A stretch of 64,000 nucleotides of DNA, from contig NZ_CACSJA010000015.1 of assembly GCF_902706035.1 (NCBI RefSeq), forward strand, positions 62,001-126,000, given 5' to 3'. The notes under the pieces were generated by a model. The model saw only the letters and a program-made list of their open reading frames with translations, did not search any database and was not told the origin of the DNA. A program made the translations under genes and the position numbers. This DNA comes from Pantoea sp. 18069 (GTDB lineage Bacteria; Pseudomonadota; Gammaproteobacteria; Burkholderiales; Burkholderiaceae_C). Of the stretch, positions 31,942 to 40,639 are shown one piece after another. Numbering within the stretch: the stretch's first letter is position 1; each line of letters opens with the position of its first letter.

Positions 31942-32128
31942 TCAGCGACCGCCCGTGTCGCGAGTGCAGTGGCGCTTGCACGCGCCTGTGGCGCCCCGCA
32001 ACACCGGCGCAACAGCGGCTGCGCCCGGGGCCAGCCTATGGGCGGGCAAGAGAGCATTGATCTTGATGGTCATGACTGCACGCGTACCCAGGCCGGCCGC
32101 GGGGAAAGGTCCTTGAAAGGGATGGCGC
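31942..32128 (-). pseudogene. Possible degraded DUF3649-type small membrane gene
   Basis: Between the TonB receptor and the PepSY gene, where related iron loci often carry a small DUF3649-type gene, this 187-base gap codes for no intact protein. One minus-strand frame starting at an ATG gives MTIKINALLPAHRLAPGAAA and then becomes Arg/Cys-rich, while a shifted frame reads APQARASATALA, resembling the GGYALASATALA type of segment I recall for that family. This suggests a frameshifted and shortened remnant. The family comparison is from memory, so confidence is low. Confidence 0.3.
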
Positions 32129-34366
32129 TTAGAACGCGATCGTGCCTTGCACGTACAGCGTGCGTGGCATGCCCACATATTTGCCGCCACCGTTGCTGTC
32201 GGTGGAGCGGGTGAAGTAGCGGCGGTCCAACACGTTCTTCATGCCCACGGTGAGCCGCAGGTTGTGCAAGTCCTTGCCGCCCTGGTAGCTGGCGCGCAGA
32301 CCCAGGGTGGAAAAGCCCGGGATGTCGCCGAGGTTGCCGTTGGCGTCTTCCTGCGTGACGTAGGGCTTGGGTGCAATGGTGGTGCCGGGTGTGCCGGGCG
32401 AGCGCTGCCTGGATTGGGCATTCAGCTCGGCATTGAAGGTCCAGCGCTCGATGGCGTAGCGGGCCGACAGCGCGGCCGTATGGCGCGAGTACAGCGGCAG
32501 ATCGCGACCGGCAAAGTCGCCCGCCTGGTTGACCGCCTGGGTGAAGGTGTAGGTCATGCCCAGCGACAAGCCCTTGAATGCGGGGTGGCTCTTGCCAAGG
32601 TCATACCGCAGCGCCGACTCCAGGCCCCGGTGGCGGGTGGCGCCCAGGTCGGTCCAGACGCCTGTGCCGCTGCCGTCAGGCCGGTCCAGGAACAGTTCCT
32701 TGTCGAAGTCGATGTTGAACAGCGTCAGCTCGCCACTCCAGCTGTCGCTCTTGAAGTGCGTGCCCAGCTCATACGTCTTGGCGGACTCGGGGTGCAACTG
32801 GTTGCCCGACGACTGGGCCAGCTGCGCGTACTGTTGCGGACCGAACGACTTGCCGGCATTGGCAAACACCGACCAGTTGTCGTTCATGCGGTAGAGCGCC
32901 GACAGCGTGGGCAGCCATTCGTTGGCCTCAGCCTTAGGGGAGCTGGCAACGCCGGTGGGGCCCCGGTAGTCCACCACATTGTTGAAGGAGCGGATGCGCT
33001 CGTAGCGTACGCCGGGCGTGATGGTCCAGTTGCCCCAGTCGATGCGGTTGTCGATGTAGAAGGCATTGGCCGTGGTGCCGCCCTGGCTGGTCTGGGTGGT
33101 GCCCAGAGGCAGGGCCATGGCATCGACCTGGCCCGGCGCATAGAAGGCCGTGACCTGGGCTGTTTCCGAACTCTTTTCCTTCAAGTGGCGGTAGCCCACG
33201 CTGACTTCCTGAACCACCGGGCCGGTCTCGAAGATGCGCGAGTAGCGTGGCTCTATGCCGTAGTAGCTGTAGCTGCGTGGCGCGCCATTGAGGCTGCGCC
33301 TGCCGGCGTTGGCGCCGGTGCCGTCGCGCTCCAGGTAGCTGCCGCGGAAGGAGTCCACGTAGTAGCCCAGCACCTCGAAGCTGTTGCGCCCATCCTCGTA
33401 GCTGTACTTGAGCGAACCGTCCGTGCGCCGGCCGGTGAACTGGTCGTAGCTGCGGGTGCTTTGGAACGGGTCGGCCGCGTACTGCGCCGACGTCAGGCCA
33501 CCGGGCATCAGGCCCTTGCCTTCAAAGTGGTGCAGCGAAGCGCTCAGACCGCTGTTCGGGGAGAGCCGGTAGCTGCTCTTGACCAGTACGTCGTCGATAT
33601 CGGTCTTGTCATTGCTGCCGCGCCAGCCCTTGCCGTGTGTGCCCGAGTACAGCACGGCCAGGCCCAGGCCGGCCTCGTTGGTGCCGCCCACAAAGAAGCT
33701 GGGCGTGGTCTTGACGTTGCCGCCTTGGCCGTAGATTTCGGTGCCAACGGAGACTTCGCCCGCAAAGTCCTTGGGAATGGCGCGGGTGACGAAGTTGATG
33801 ATGCCGCCCACATTCTGGGGACCATAACGCACCGAGCCGGCGCCGCGCACCACGTCCACCGATTCCAGGTTGCCCAGGGCCACAGGCGCCAGCGACAGCT
33901 GGGGCTGGCCGTAGGGCGCGTAGGAGACAGGCACGCCATCTTGCAGTACATACGAGCGCGGCGACAGACGCGCGGTCAGGCCACGCACGCCCAGGTTCAG
34001 CGAGACGTCGCTGCCACCGGTTCCATTGCTGTCCTGCACCTGTACGCCCGGCACCAGGCGCAGCGCCTCACGCAGGCTGGCCGAGCCGCTTTCCTGGATA
34101 CGCTGGCGGTCCACGATGGTGCGGGCGCCCGCATGCTCCAGCACTTTTTCGGCATTGGAGGCAGCGCCGCTCAACCAGTTGCCGGTGACCGTCACGGCGG
34201 ACAGGCCGGTCGCGGCAGGCTCGGCCGCATGCGGGTCCGAAGCGGTTTGCGCCAGGCTGGGCAAGGCAAAGAGGGCGGCGGCAACGGCCGCTGCCGCGGC
34301 GGCGCACTGGGTGAGGGCGCTGACCGTTGTAGCCGGTCCTTGGACCGGGCGATGAGACAAAACCAT
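32129..34366 (-). CDS. fecA: FecA-like TonB-dependent ferric-citrate-type receptor, no signalling domain
   Basis: 745 residues. A signal peptide (to about residue 40, LPSLAQT) is followed directly by the plug domain and the 22-stranded barrel, ending in aromatic Phe (QGTIAF). The plug and early barrel carry FecA-like stretches: GVRGLTARLSPRSYVLQDGV, APYGQPQLSLAPV, DVVRGAGSVRYGPQNVGG and INFVTRAIPKDF. E. coli FecA has an extra N-terminal signalling domain of about 80 residues that talks to FecR/FecI; here none is present and no fecIR genes lie nearby. Ferric citrate or a related ferric carboxylate is the likely ligand. A Fur-box-like site is about 150 bases upstream. Confidence 0.88.
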   Translation of the reverse strand: MVLSHRPVQGPATTVSALTQCAAAAAAVAAALFALPSLAQTASDPHAAEPAATGLSAVTVTGNWLSGAASNAEKVLEHAGARTIVDRQRIQESGSASLREALRLVPGVQVQDSNGTGGSDVSLNLGVRGLTARLSPRSYVLQDGVPVSYAPYGQPQLSLAPVALGNLESVDVVRGAGSVRYGPQNVGGIINFVTRAIPKDFAGEVSVGTEIYGQGGNVKTTPSFFVGGTNEAGLGLAVLYSGTHGKGWRGSNDKTDIDDVLVKSSYRLSPNSGLSASLHHFEGKGLMPGGLTSAQYAADPFQSTRSYDQFTGRRTDGSLKYSYEDGRNSFEVLGYYVDSFRGSYLERDGTGANAGRRSLNGAPRSYSYYGIEPRYSRIFETGPVVQEVSVGYRHLKEKSSETAQVTAFYAPGQVDAMALPLGTTQTSQGGTTANAFYIDNRIDWGNWTITPGVRYERIRSFNNVVDYRGPTGVASSPKAEANEWLPTLSALYRMNDNWSVFANAGKSFGPQQYAQLAQSSGNQLHPESAKTYELGTHFKSDSWSGELTLFNIDFDKELFLDRPDGSGTGVWTDLGATRHRGLESALRYDLGKSHPAFKGLSLGMTYTFTQAVNQAGDFAGRDLPLYSRHTAALSARYAIERWTFNAELNAQSRQRSPGTPGTTIAPKPYVTQEDANGNLGDIPGFSTLGLRASYQGGKDLHNLRLTVGMKNVLDRRYFTRSTDSNGGGKYVGMPRTLYVQGTIAF

Positions 34367-34780
34367 GGTGTTTCCTGGGCCTGATGACGTTGCGAAGGTT
34401 CATGCACTCGGCTCCATTGGCGGTCTTCGAGGCACGGCGAACGTTCCCGGACGGGGCTGGCAGGTGGGGTCGGCGCCAATGCGCGGGGCGCCGCACCGAA
34501 TGCAGCGCAGATTGTAAATAAGAATTATTACGTTGATTGCTGATCGTGCCGAGGCGACGGACAACAGGCTCTTCCTCCCGGCCATTCCTGTGTCCCGCGT
34601 TGCTGCTACACCACAGATTGTGCGGGAATCCACGATGATGGGAGGGGCGCTGCGGGCGGTTCTGGCACTTGAGGTCAGGGCGGCCTTGGCGCCACGGCCG
34701 GTGGAAGTGCGCCTGGCCCGCGTGCCCCGCTGCGCTTCACTCATTGCGAGCCGCTTGTGGCCCCTGCCGGGCGCACTGGA
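34367..34780. other. Intergenic region upstream of the FecA-like gene
   Basis: About 410 bases without a convincing gene. Reading frames of 80-115 codons exist on both strands but are rich in Arg, Ala and Pro and lack family features. The region contains the promoter and the Fur-box-like site of the TonB receptor gene (34513-34532). Its right end adjoins the terminator of the ETF-ubiquinone oxidoreductase gene. Confidence 0.5.
34513..34532 (-). promoter_or_regulatory. Fur-box-like site
   Basis: The AT-rich stretch contains AATAA-GAA-TTATT (34517-34529), a perfect inverted repeat resembling half-sites of the Fur consensus, in an otherwise GC-rich region. It is about 150 bases upstream of the receptor start codon, so it probably represses the receptor and PepSY genes when iron is plentiful. 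Inferred from pattern. Confidence 0.55.
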
Positions 34781-34806
34781 AAAAAAGGGCCTGCGTCGCA
34801 GGCCCT
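34780..34806 (-). terminator. Intrinsic terminator of the ETF-ubiquinone oxidoreductase gene
   Basis: AGGGCCTGC (34786-34794) pairs perfectly with GCAGGCCCT (34798-34806) around GTC; on the minus strand the stem is followed by seven T. It lies 38 bases after the stop codon. Confidence 0.9.
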
Positions 34807-34843
34807 GAGCGGGGAGTGTGGGGCTTAGATCGTGAACACGTTC

Positions 34844-36550
34844 TTACATGCCCGAGTAGTTCGGGCCGCCGCCGCCTTCGGGGGTCACCCAGACGATGTT
34901 CTGCATCGGGTCCTTGATGTCGCAGGTCTTGCAGTGCACGCAGTTCTGCGCGTTGATCTGCAGGCGCTGGGCGGCGCCGCCCGTGCTTTCGTCGGGCACG
35001 AATTCATAGACGCCGGCCGGGCAGTAGCGGCTCTCGGGCCCCGCATAGCGCGTGAGGTTGACGCTGACCGGAATGCTCGCGTCCTTGAGCGTCAGGTGGG
35101 CCGGCTGGTCTTCGGCATGGTTGGTGTTGCTGATGAACACGCTCGACAGGCGGTCGAACGTCAGCTTGCCATCGGGTTTGGGATAGACGATGGGCTTGCA
35201 CTCGGCCGCGGGCTTGAGGTAGGCATGGTCGGGCTTGTCGCGGTGCAGCGTCCAGGGGATGTTGCCGCGCAGCACGAACTGCTCCAGGCCGTTCATGATG
35301 GTGGCCGTGGTCAGGCCCTTCTTGAACCAGGCCTTGAAGTTGCGGCTCTTGTTGAGTTCCTCGTAGAGCCAGCTGTTTTCAAAGGCCGTCACATAGGCGC
35401 CAAGTTCGTCGCCCTGGCGGCCGGCCTGCACGGCCTCGAAAGCCGCTTCGGCGGCCAGCATGCCGGTCTTGATCGCGGCGTGGCTGCCCTTGATGCGGCT
35501 GACATTGAGAAAGCCCGCTTCGCAGCCGACCAGCGCACCGCCGGGAAACACGAACTTGGGCAGCGACATCAGGCCGCCGGCCGTGATCGCGCGCGCGCCG
35601 TAGCCTATGCGCTTGGCGGGCTTGATGCCCTTGGATTCGTCGCCTTCGAGGTAGTAGCGGATGTTGGGGTGGGTCTTCCAACGCTGCATTTCCTCGAACG
35701 GGCTCAGATACGGGTTCGAGTAGTCGAGGCCGGTGATGAAGCCCAGCGTGACCTTGTTGTCTTCCATGTGGTATAGGAAGGCGCCGCCGTAGGTGTCGGC
35801 CTTCATGGGCCAGCCCGCGGTGTGCAGCACGAAGCCCGGCTGGTGGCGCGCCGGGTCGATTTCCCAGAGTTCCTTGACGCCCAGGCCATAGGTCTGGGGA
35901 TCGCGCCCTTCATCGAGCTTGAAGCGGGAGATCAGCTGGCGGCCCAGGTGGCCGCGCGCGCCTTCGGCGAAGATCGTGTACTTGCCGTGCAGCTCCATGC
36001 CCAGCTGGAAGTCGCCCGTGGGCTCGCCGTCCTTGCCTATGCCCATATTGCCCGTGGCCACGCCCTTGACGGAGCCGTCTTCGTTGTAGAGCACTTCGGC
36101 CGCGGGGAAGCCGGGGAAGATTTCTACGCCCAGGCCTTCGGCCTGCTCGGCGAGCCAGCGCACGACGTTGCCCAGGCTGACGATGTAGTTGCCATGGTTC
36201 TGGAAGCAGCCCGGCAGCAGGAAGTTGGGCGTGCGCAGCGACGACTTCTCGCCCAGGAACACCATCGCGTCGTCGGTCACGGGCTGGTTCAGCGGCGCGC
36301 CGAGTTCCTTCCAGTTGGGAATCAGCTCGGTCAGGGCCTTGGGGTCCATGATCGCGCCCGAGAGGATGTGGGCACCGGGCTCCGAGCCCTTTTCGAGCAC
36401 CACGACCGACAGCTCCTGGCCTTTTTCCGCAGCCAGCTGTTTGAGGCGGATGGCGGTGGACAGGCCGCCCGGGCCGCCGCCGACCACGACCACGTCGTAT
36501 TCCATGGCCTCGCGGGGGCCGTACTGGGCCAGGATTTCATCATTTGTCAT
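34844..36550 (-). CDS. Electron transfer flavoprotein-ubiquinone oxidoreductase
   Basis: 568 residues, the normal length. An N-terminal FAD-binding motif VVVVGGGPGGLSTAIRL (about residues 20-36), a mid-protein ubiquinone and second FAD region, and a C-terminal ferredoxin-type [4Fe-4S] site with Cys510, Cys537, Cys540 and Cys543 (CPAGVYEF; NCVHCKTC). It takes electrons from reduced ETF, produced by acyl-CoA and other dehydrogenases, into the ubiquinone pool at the inner membrane. It is followed by its own terminator and is probably monocistronic. Confidence 0.96.
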   Translation of the reverse strand: MTNDEILAQYGPREAMEYDVVVVGGGPGGLSTAIRLKQLAAEKGQELSVVVLEKGSEPGAHILSGAIMDPKALTELIPNWKELGAPLNQPVTDDAMVFLGEKSSLRTPNFLLPGCFQNHGNYIVSLGNVVRWLAEQAEGLGVEIFPGFPAAEVLYNEDGSVKGVATGNMGIGKDGEPTGDFQLGMELHGKYTIFAEGARGHLGRQLISRFKLDEGRDPQTYGLGVKELWEIDPARHQPGFVLHTAGWPMKADTYGGAFLYHMEDNKVTLGFITGLDYSNPYLSPFEEMQRWKTHPNIRYYLEGDESKGIKPAKRIGYGARAITAGGLMSLPKFVFPGGALVGCEAGFLNVSRIKGSHAAIKTGMLAAEAAFEAVQAGRQGDELGAYVTAFENSWLYEELNKSRNFKAWFKKGLTTATIMNGLEQFVLRGNIPWTLHRDKPDHAYLKPAAECKPIVYPKPDGKLTFDRLSSVFISNTNHAEDQPAHLTLKDASIPVSVNLTRYAGPESRYCPAGVYEFVPDESTGGAAQRLQINAQNCVHCKTCDIKDPMQNIVWVTPEGGGGPNYSGM

Positions 36551-36751
36551 CGGGCGTCTCTTTTTGATTCGGATGGAAAGGTAACGTGGCGCACCTTGGC
36601 CGGGCGCGCTCCAGCAGCGGCTGATTCTATGCGCAGCGACCCCGCGTTCAAGTCACCTCGGATTTTTTCTGCGGCCGCTGTCGCCTGTGCGGCGGCGCAT
36701 CGCCGCCATCCCTGCGATGCTCGGCGGCATGGCGAATACCGAGGGTGACCG

Positions 36752-37174
36752 ATGAAAATTGAAATTCCGCAGGCCAAGAAGCGGGTCCATGAAATGCGTT
36801 TTCCCGTCCGCTGGGGCGACATGGACGCGATGGGCCATGTCAACAACAGTCAGTATTTTCGCTATATGGAGACGGCGCGCATAGAGTGGATGTGCGCCAT
36901 CGGCTGTCAGCCGGCGACGCAAGGCCAGGGGCCGGTGATCGTCAATGCCTTTTGCAATTTCTACCACCAGCTGGCCCATCCCGACCAGCTCTTGCTCACC
37001 ACCTATGTCAGCGATCCGGGCCGTTGCACGTTCGAGAGCTGGTGCACGATGGAGCGCGAAAGCCAGCCGGGCGTGATTTGCGCGGCCGGCGGCGCGACCG
37101 TGATCTGGGTCGATACGGCGCTGCAAAAGGCCAGCCCGCTGCCCGACTGGATGCGCGCGCAGGTGAGCGGCTGA
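36752..37174 (+). CDS. Hotdog-fold acyl-CoA thioesterase (4-hydroxybenzoyl-CoA thioesterase-like)
   Basis: 140 residues. The motif RWGDMDAMGHVNNSQYFRYM carries the catalytic Asp of the 4HBT/YbgC type. The rest follows the single-hotdog pattern, with HQLAHPDQLLLTTYVSD and a C-terminal GGATVIWVDT strand. It hydrolyses short or aromatic acyl-CoA thioesters. It is divergent from the ETF oxidoreductase gene, a common pairing with fatty-acid oxidation, and converges on the LysR gene at 37216. Confidence 0.9.
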   Translation: MKIEIPQAKKRVHEMRFPVRWGDMDAMGHVNNSQYFRYMETARIEWMCAIGCQPATQGQGPVIVNAFCNFYHQLAHPDQLLLTTYVSDPGRCTFESWCTMERESQPGVICAAGGATVIWVDTALQKASPLPDWMRAQVSG

Positions 37175-37215
37175 GCGTCCATGGCGGCGGGCCCGGGCAG
37201 GCAAGGCCCAGGGCT

Positions 37216-38220
37216 TCAGAGGGCGTCTTTTTTCCTGCCGCGCCCCTTGACCGGGCCCGCAGGGGGACGTTCCTGGCCTGCGGTGGGCGCCGGCTTGGCG
37301 CTGGGGAAGGCGTTGGTCTGGAAATCCAGCCAGGGCGGATTCTGCGTGTACATCTGCGCAATCAGTTGCTTGATCGCCGGGATGTACCAGGAGTCGTCGT
37401 TGAGGCGGTAGCTCATGATGATGGGCGAGGTGGCCTGCTCGTCTTCAATCAGGCGGTACACCAGGTCGGAGCGCAGCCGTGCCGCCGCAGGCACGATGCA
37501 CACGCCCATCTCGCAAGCCACCAGCCCGAGTGCGGCCTGCAGTTCACGCACTTCATGCACTTGCGCCAGAGGCACGCCCTGCTCGTGCAGCAGCCCGAGC
37601 ACGTGATCGGCATAGCTAGGACGCGGCTCCTTCGGAAACACAATCAGGCGCTGATTCTCGACTTCGCACAGGCGCACCGGGCCGCTGCGGGCCGCCAGCG
37701 GTGAACTCGGTGGCAGCGCGAGCACCAGCTTTTCCTCGCGCAGGATCGAACGCGCGACGGACGTGTCGCGGGTCCTGATTCTTCCGAATCCCAGGTCGAT
37801 GCGGCCCGACTTGAGCTCGGTGATCTGCTGCACCGAGCTCAGATCCACCAGGTGCACGTCCGTGTCCGGGTAATTCTGCCGGAACAACCGCACCAGCATA
37901 GGCAGGCCGCCATACAGCGTAGAGCCCACATAGCCTATGGAGATCGACTGGCGCAGGTTGCGGCCCGCCTGGCGCACGCCGGTTTTCATCTGCTCGACGC
38001 GTTGGAGCACCTGCAGGGACTGCTCGTAGAACAGCCTGCCGGCCTCGGTCAGTGCCACCGGCCGGCTGTTGCGCAGTACCAGCTGCACGCCCAGTTCCTC
38101 TTCCAGCAACTGGATCTGGCGGCTCAGCGGTGGCTGGGCGATATGCATCTGCTCCGCGGCGCGCGTGAAATTGCGCGTGGTGGCGACCGCGACGAAATAG
38201 CGCAACTGGCGTAAATCCAT
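37216..38220 (-). CDS. LysR-family regulator of the cat/ben cluster (CatR/BenM-like)
   Basis: 334 residues. The N-terminus MDLRQLRYFVAVATTRNFTR with AAEQMHIAQPPLSRQIQLLE matches the CatR/BenM/CbnR subgroup, whose members sense muconate or benzoate. The effector domain includes SIGYVGSTLYGGLPMLVRLF. A Pro/Lys/Arg-rich tail of about 30 residues after the last effector segment (PTAGQERPPAGPVKGRGRKK) is an unusual extension. It is divergent from catB with a candidate operator between them, so it probably activates catBA and the ben genes in response to cis,cis-muconate. Confidence 0.88.
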   Translation of the reverse strand: MDLRQLRYFVAVATTRNFTRAAEQMHIAQPPLSRQIQLLEEELGVQLVLRNSRPVALTEAGRLFYEQSLQVLQRVEQMKTGVRQAGRNLRQSISIGYVGSTLYGGLPMLVRLFRQNYPDTDVHLVDLSSVQQITELKSGRIDLGFGRIRTRDTSVARSILREEKLVLALPPSSPLAARSGPVRLCEVENQRLIVFPKEPRPSYADHVLGLLHEQGVPLAQVHEVRELQAALGLVACEMGVCIVPAAARLRSDLVYRLIEDEQATSPIIMSYRLNDDSWYIPAIKQLIAQMYTQNPPWLDFQTNAFPSAKPAPTAGQERPPAGPVKGRGRKKDAL

Positions 38221-38260
38221 AAGGGTAAACGATATGAATCGTTGGTTTTTGCTTCATAAG

Positions 38261-38296
38261 TCATTGTTTTGCAATGAATGCTCTGTGGATTATATG
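38261..38296 (+). promoter_or_regulatory. catB promoter with LysR-type operator
   Basis: TCATTG-TTTTG-CAATGA (38261-38277) is a 6-bp-arm inverted repeat with the 17-base span usual for LysR sites. It overlaps a -35-like TTGCAA (38269-38274), followed 16 bases later by a -10-like TATATG (38291-38296). The surrounding stretch is AT-rich. The position between the divergent regulator and catB fits activation by the CatR/BenM-like protein. Confidence 0.55.
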
Positions 38297-38363
38297 AAAA
38301 AGGTATCGAACTAGATCGATTTGGTGTTGGCGTCCCACGGGGTGGGCGGATTCCAATACGGTC

Positions 38364-39551
38364 ATGCAACATTCCTTCCGCTCCTCGCAGCCAGCCGCTG
38401 TCGCTGCCGCGCCCGTGGTCATCGAAAAGGTGGAGACCATGCTGGTCGACCTGCCGACCATCCGTCCCCACAAGCTCTCGATGGCCGTGATGAGCGGCCA
38501 GACCCTGATGCTGGTGCGCATCCACTGCGCGGACGGCACGGTCGGTGTGGGTGAAGGCACGACGATTGGCGGCCTGGCCTATGGCGGCGAGTCCCCCGAA
38601 GGGATGAAGCTGGCGATCGATACCTATTTCACGCCCCAGTTGCTCGGCGCCAACGCCAATCGCGTGGCGGCCGTGATGGCCGGGCTCGACAAGGGCATAC
38701 GCGAGAACCGCTTCGCCAAGTGCGCCGTGGAAACGGCGCTGTTCGACGCGCTGGGCCAGCGCGTGGGCCTGCCTGTCTCCGAGCTGCTGGGTGGCCGTCT
38801 GCGGGACCAGCTGCCCGTCGCCTGGACGCTGGCTTCCGGGGATACGGCAAAGGACATAGACGAAGCCCAGCGCATGCTGGCGCAGCGCCGCCACCGGATC
38901 TTCAAGCTCAAGATCGGACGCAAGGCGGTGCGCGAGGACGTCGCGCATGTGGCCGCGATCAAGAAGGCGCTGGGCGACCAGGCCGTGGTGCGGGTCGATG
39001 TGAACATGGCCTGGACCGAGCTGCAGGCCCAGTACGGCCTGGCAGGCCTGGTGGATGCCGGCTGCGAGCTGGCCGAGCAACCCGTGGCCAGCGCCGAGGC
39101 GCTGGCCCGCCTCAAGGGGAAGTACCCGATCGCGATCATGGCCGACGAATCGCTGATGGGCCCGGCGACGGCTTTTTCCCTGGCGCGCAGCGCCGCCGCC
39201 GACGTGTTTGCCATCAAGACCGAGCAGTCCGGCGGCCTGCAGGCGGCGCAGCAGGTTGCGGCCATCGCCGATGCGGCGCAGATCGAGCTGTACGGCGGCA
39301 CCATGCTCGAAGGCGCATTCGGCACCATTGCTTCGGCCCATGTGTTTTCCACATTCCGCGCGCTGCAGTGGGGGACCGAGCTGTTCGGCCCGCTGCTGCT
39401 GACCGAGGAGATCCTGGCGCGGCCGCTGGAATACAAGGACTTCCACCTGACGCTTCCCGCAGGCCCGGGGCTGGGAATCGCCCTGGACGAAGACCGCGTG
39501 CGCCATTTCCGCCGCGACCGCACGCGCGTCAGCGTCCCCACCTTTGCCTGA
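38364..39551 (+). CDS. catB: Muconate cycloisomerase
   Basis: 395 residues, enolase superfamily. The KxK acid/base motif is Lys181-Leu-Lys183 (FKLKIGRK); metal ligands follow as Asp212 (RVDVNMAW), Glu238 (AEQPV) and the next Asp in IMADESLMGP; the C-terminal base region is FAIKTEQSGG. It converts cis,cis-muconate to muconolactone. An N-terminal extension of about 18 residues rich in Ala precedes VIEKVETMLVDLP; an internal start is possible but no better ribosome-binding site is seen. It begins the catBA-benABCDKE run. Confidence 0.94.
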   Translation: MQHSFRSSQPAAVAAAPVVIEKVETMLVDLPTIRPHKLSMAVMSGQTLMLVRIHCADGTVGVGEGTTIGGLAYGGESPEGMKLAIDTYFTPQLLGANANRVAAVMAGLDKGIRENRFAKCAVETALFDALGQRVGLPVSELLGGRLRDQLPVAWTLASGDTAKDIDEAQRMLAQRRHRIFKLKIGRKAVREDVAHVAAIKKALGDQAVVRVDVNMAWTELQAQYGLAGLVDAGCELAEQPVASAEALARLKGKYPIAIMADESLMGPATAFSLARSAAADVFAIKTEQSGGLQAAQQVAAIADAAQIELYGGTMLEGAFGTIASAHVFSTFRALQWGTELFGPLLLTEEILARPLEYKDFHLTLPAGPGLGIALDEDRVRHFRRDRTRVSVPTFA

Positions 39552-39609
39552 AGCCGCAGGCAGGGCAAAGCCTTTCAGATCACAACAAACCCACGTCCAG
39601 GAGACACCG

Positions 39610-40545
39610 ATGAGCACCCACATCTTTCATACCCCCGAAGTCCAGGACTTTCTGCGACTGGCCAGCGGCCTCGACCAGGAGGGCGGCAATCCACGCACCA
39701 AGGCCATCACCCACCGCATCCTCAGCGATCTGTTCAAGACCATCGAGGAGCTGGACATCACCCCCGACGAGTACTGGGCCGGCATTGCCTATCTGAACCA
39801 GCTGGGCGCACGCAGCGAAGCCGGTCTGCTGTCGCCCGGACTGGGCCTGGACCGCTACTTCGACATGCGCATGGATGCCGAAGACGCGGCACTGGGCGTG
39901 GCCGGCGGCACGCCGCGCACCATCGAAGGGCCGCTGTATGTCGCCGGCGCACCGGTGGAGCAGGGCTTTGCGCGCCTGGACGACGGCAGCGACGCGAATG
40001 GCCACACGCTGATCATGCATGGCACCGTGCACGGCGCCGACGGCAAGCCCCTGCCCGGCGCCACGGTGGAAGTCTGGCACGCGAACACCAAGGGCTTCTA
40101 TTCCCACTTCGACCCCACCGGCGAGCAAAAGCCGTTCAACATGCGCCGCACCATCGTCACCGATGCGCAAGGCCGCTACCGCTTCCAGAGCATTGTTCCC
40201 GTGGGCTATGGCTGCCCGCCCGACGGCCCGACCCAGGCGCTGCTCAACCAGCTCGGTCGCCATGGCAACCGTCCGGCGCATATCCATTTCTTCGTCAGCG
40301 CCGAGGGCCACCGCAAGCTGACCACGCAGATCAACATCGACGGTGATCCGCTGGTGTATGACGACTTTGCCTATGCCACGCGCGAAGGCCTGGTGCCGGC
40401 ACTGGTCGAGCGCAGCGATGAAGAGAGCATCCAGCGCAACGGCCTGAGCGGCCCGTTTGCCGAGATCGCGTTCGACATGACGCTCAGCGCGCTGGTCAAC
40501 GGCGTCGACAACCAGATCGTCGAGCGCGCGCGCCTGGCGGCCTGA
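39610..40545 (+). CDS. catA: Catechol 1,2-dioxygenase
   Basis: 311 residues from MSTHIFHTPEVQDFLRLASG; the frame extends upstream through catB's end, but an AGGAGACACCG site directly precedes 39610. The intradiol dioxygenase core includes GKPLPGATVEVWHANTKGFY, YRFQSIVPVGYGCPPDGPT and HIHFFVSAEGH, which supply the Tyr and His ligands to ferric iron. It cleaves catechol between its hydroxyls to cis,cis-muconate. It sits between catB and benA with 58 and 94 bases of spacing. Confidence 0.95.
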   Translation: MSTHIFHTPEVQDFLRLASGLDQEGGNPRTKAITHRILSDLFKTIEELDITPDEYWAGIAYLNQLGARSEAGLLSPGLGLDRYFDMRMDAEDAALGVAGGTPRTIEGPLYVAGAPVEQGFARLDDGSDANGHTLIMHGTVHGADGKPLPGATVEVWHANTKGFYSHFDPTGEQKPFNMRRTIVTDAQGRYRFQSIVPVGYGCPPDGPTQALLNQLGRHGNRPAHIHFFVSAEGHRKLTTQINIDGDPLVYDDFAYATREGLVPALVERSDEESIQRNGLSGPFAEIAFDMTLSALVNGVDNQIVERARLAA

Positions 40546-40593
40546 CGCCCATTTGATAAAGCCCCCTCGCGGGGCCCTCCTGCAGCCACCGGA

Positions 40594-40611
40594 CCGCGAT
40601 GGGCATCGCGG
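40594..40611 (+). other. Perfect hairpin between catA and benA
   Basis: CCGCGATG (40594-40601) pairs with CATCGCGG (40604-40611); a second small hairpin, GCCCC-N5-GGGGC, lies at 40561-40575. Neither has a T tract, so they are more likely mRNA processing or stability elements, or a protein-binding site, than terminators. Confidence 0.45.
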
Positions 40612-40639
40612 CGGATGAACTCACCCCAAGGAAATTCCC

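Noticed and set aside
34400..34744. Small minus-strand gene upstream of the TonB receptor (possible FecI/FecR remnant)
   Set aside because: The 114-residue translation is Arg/Ser/Pro rich with no sigma-factor or FecR features, and it crosses the Fur-box-like site.
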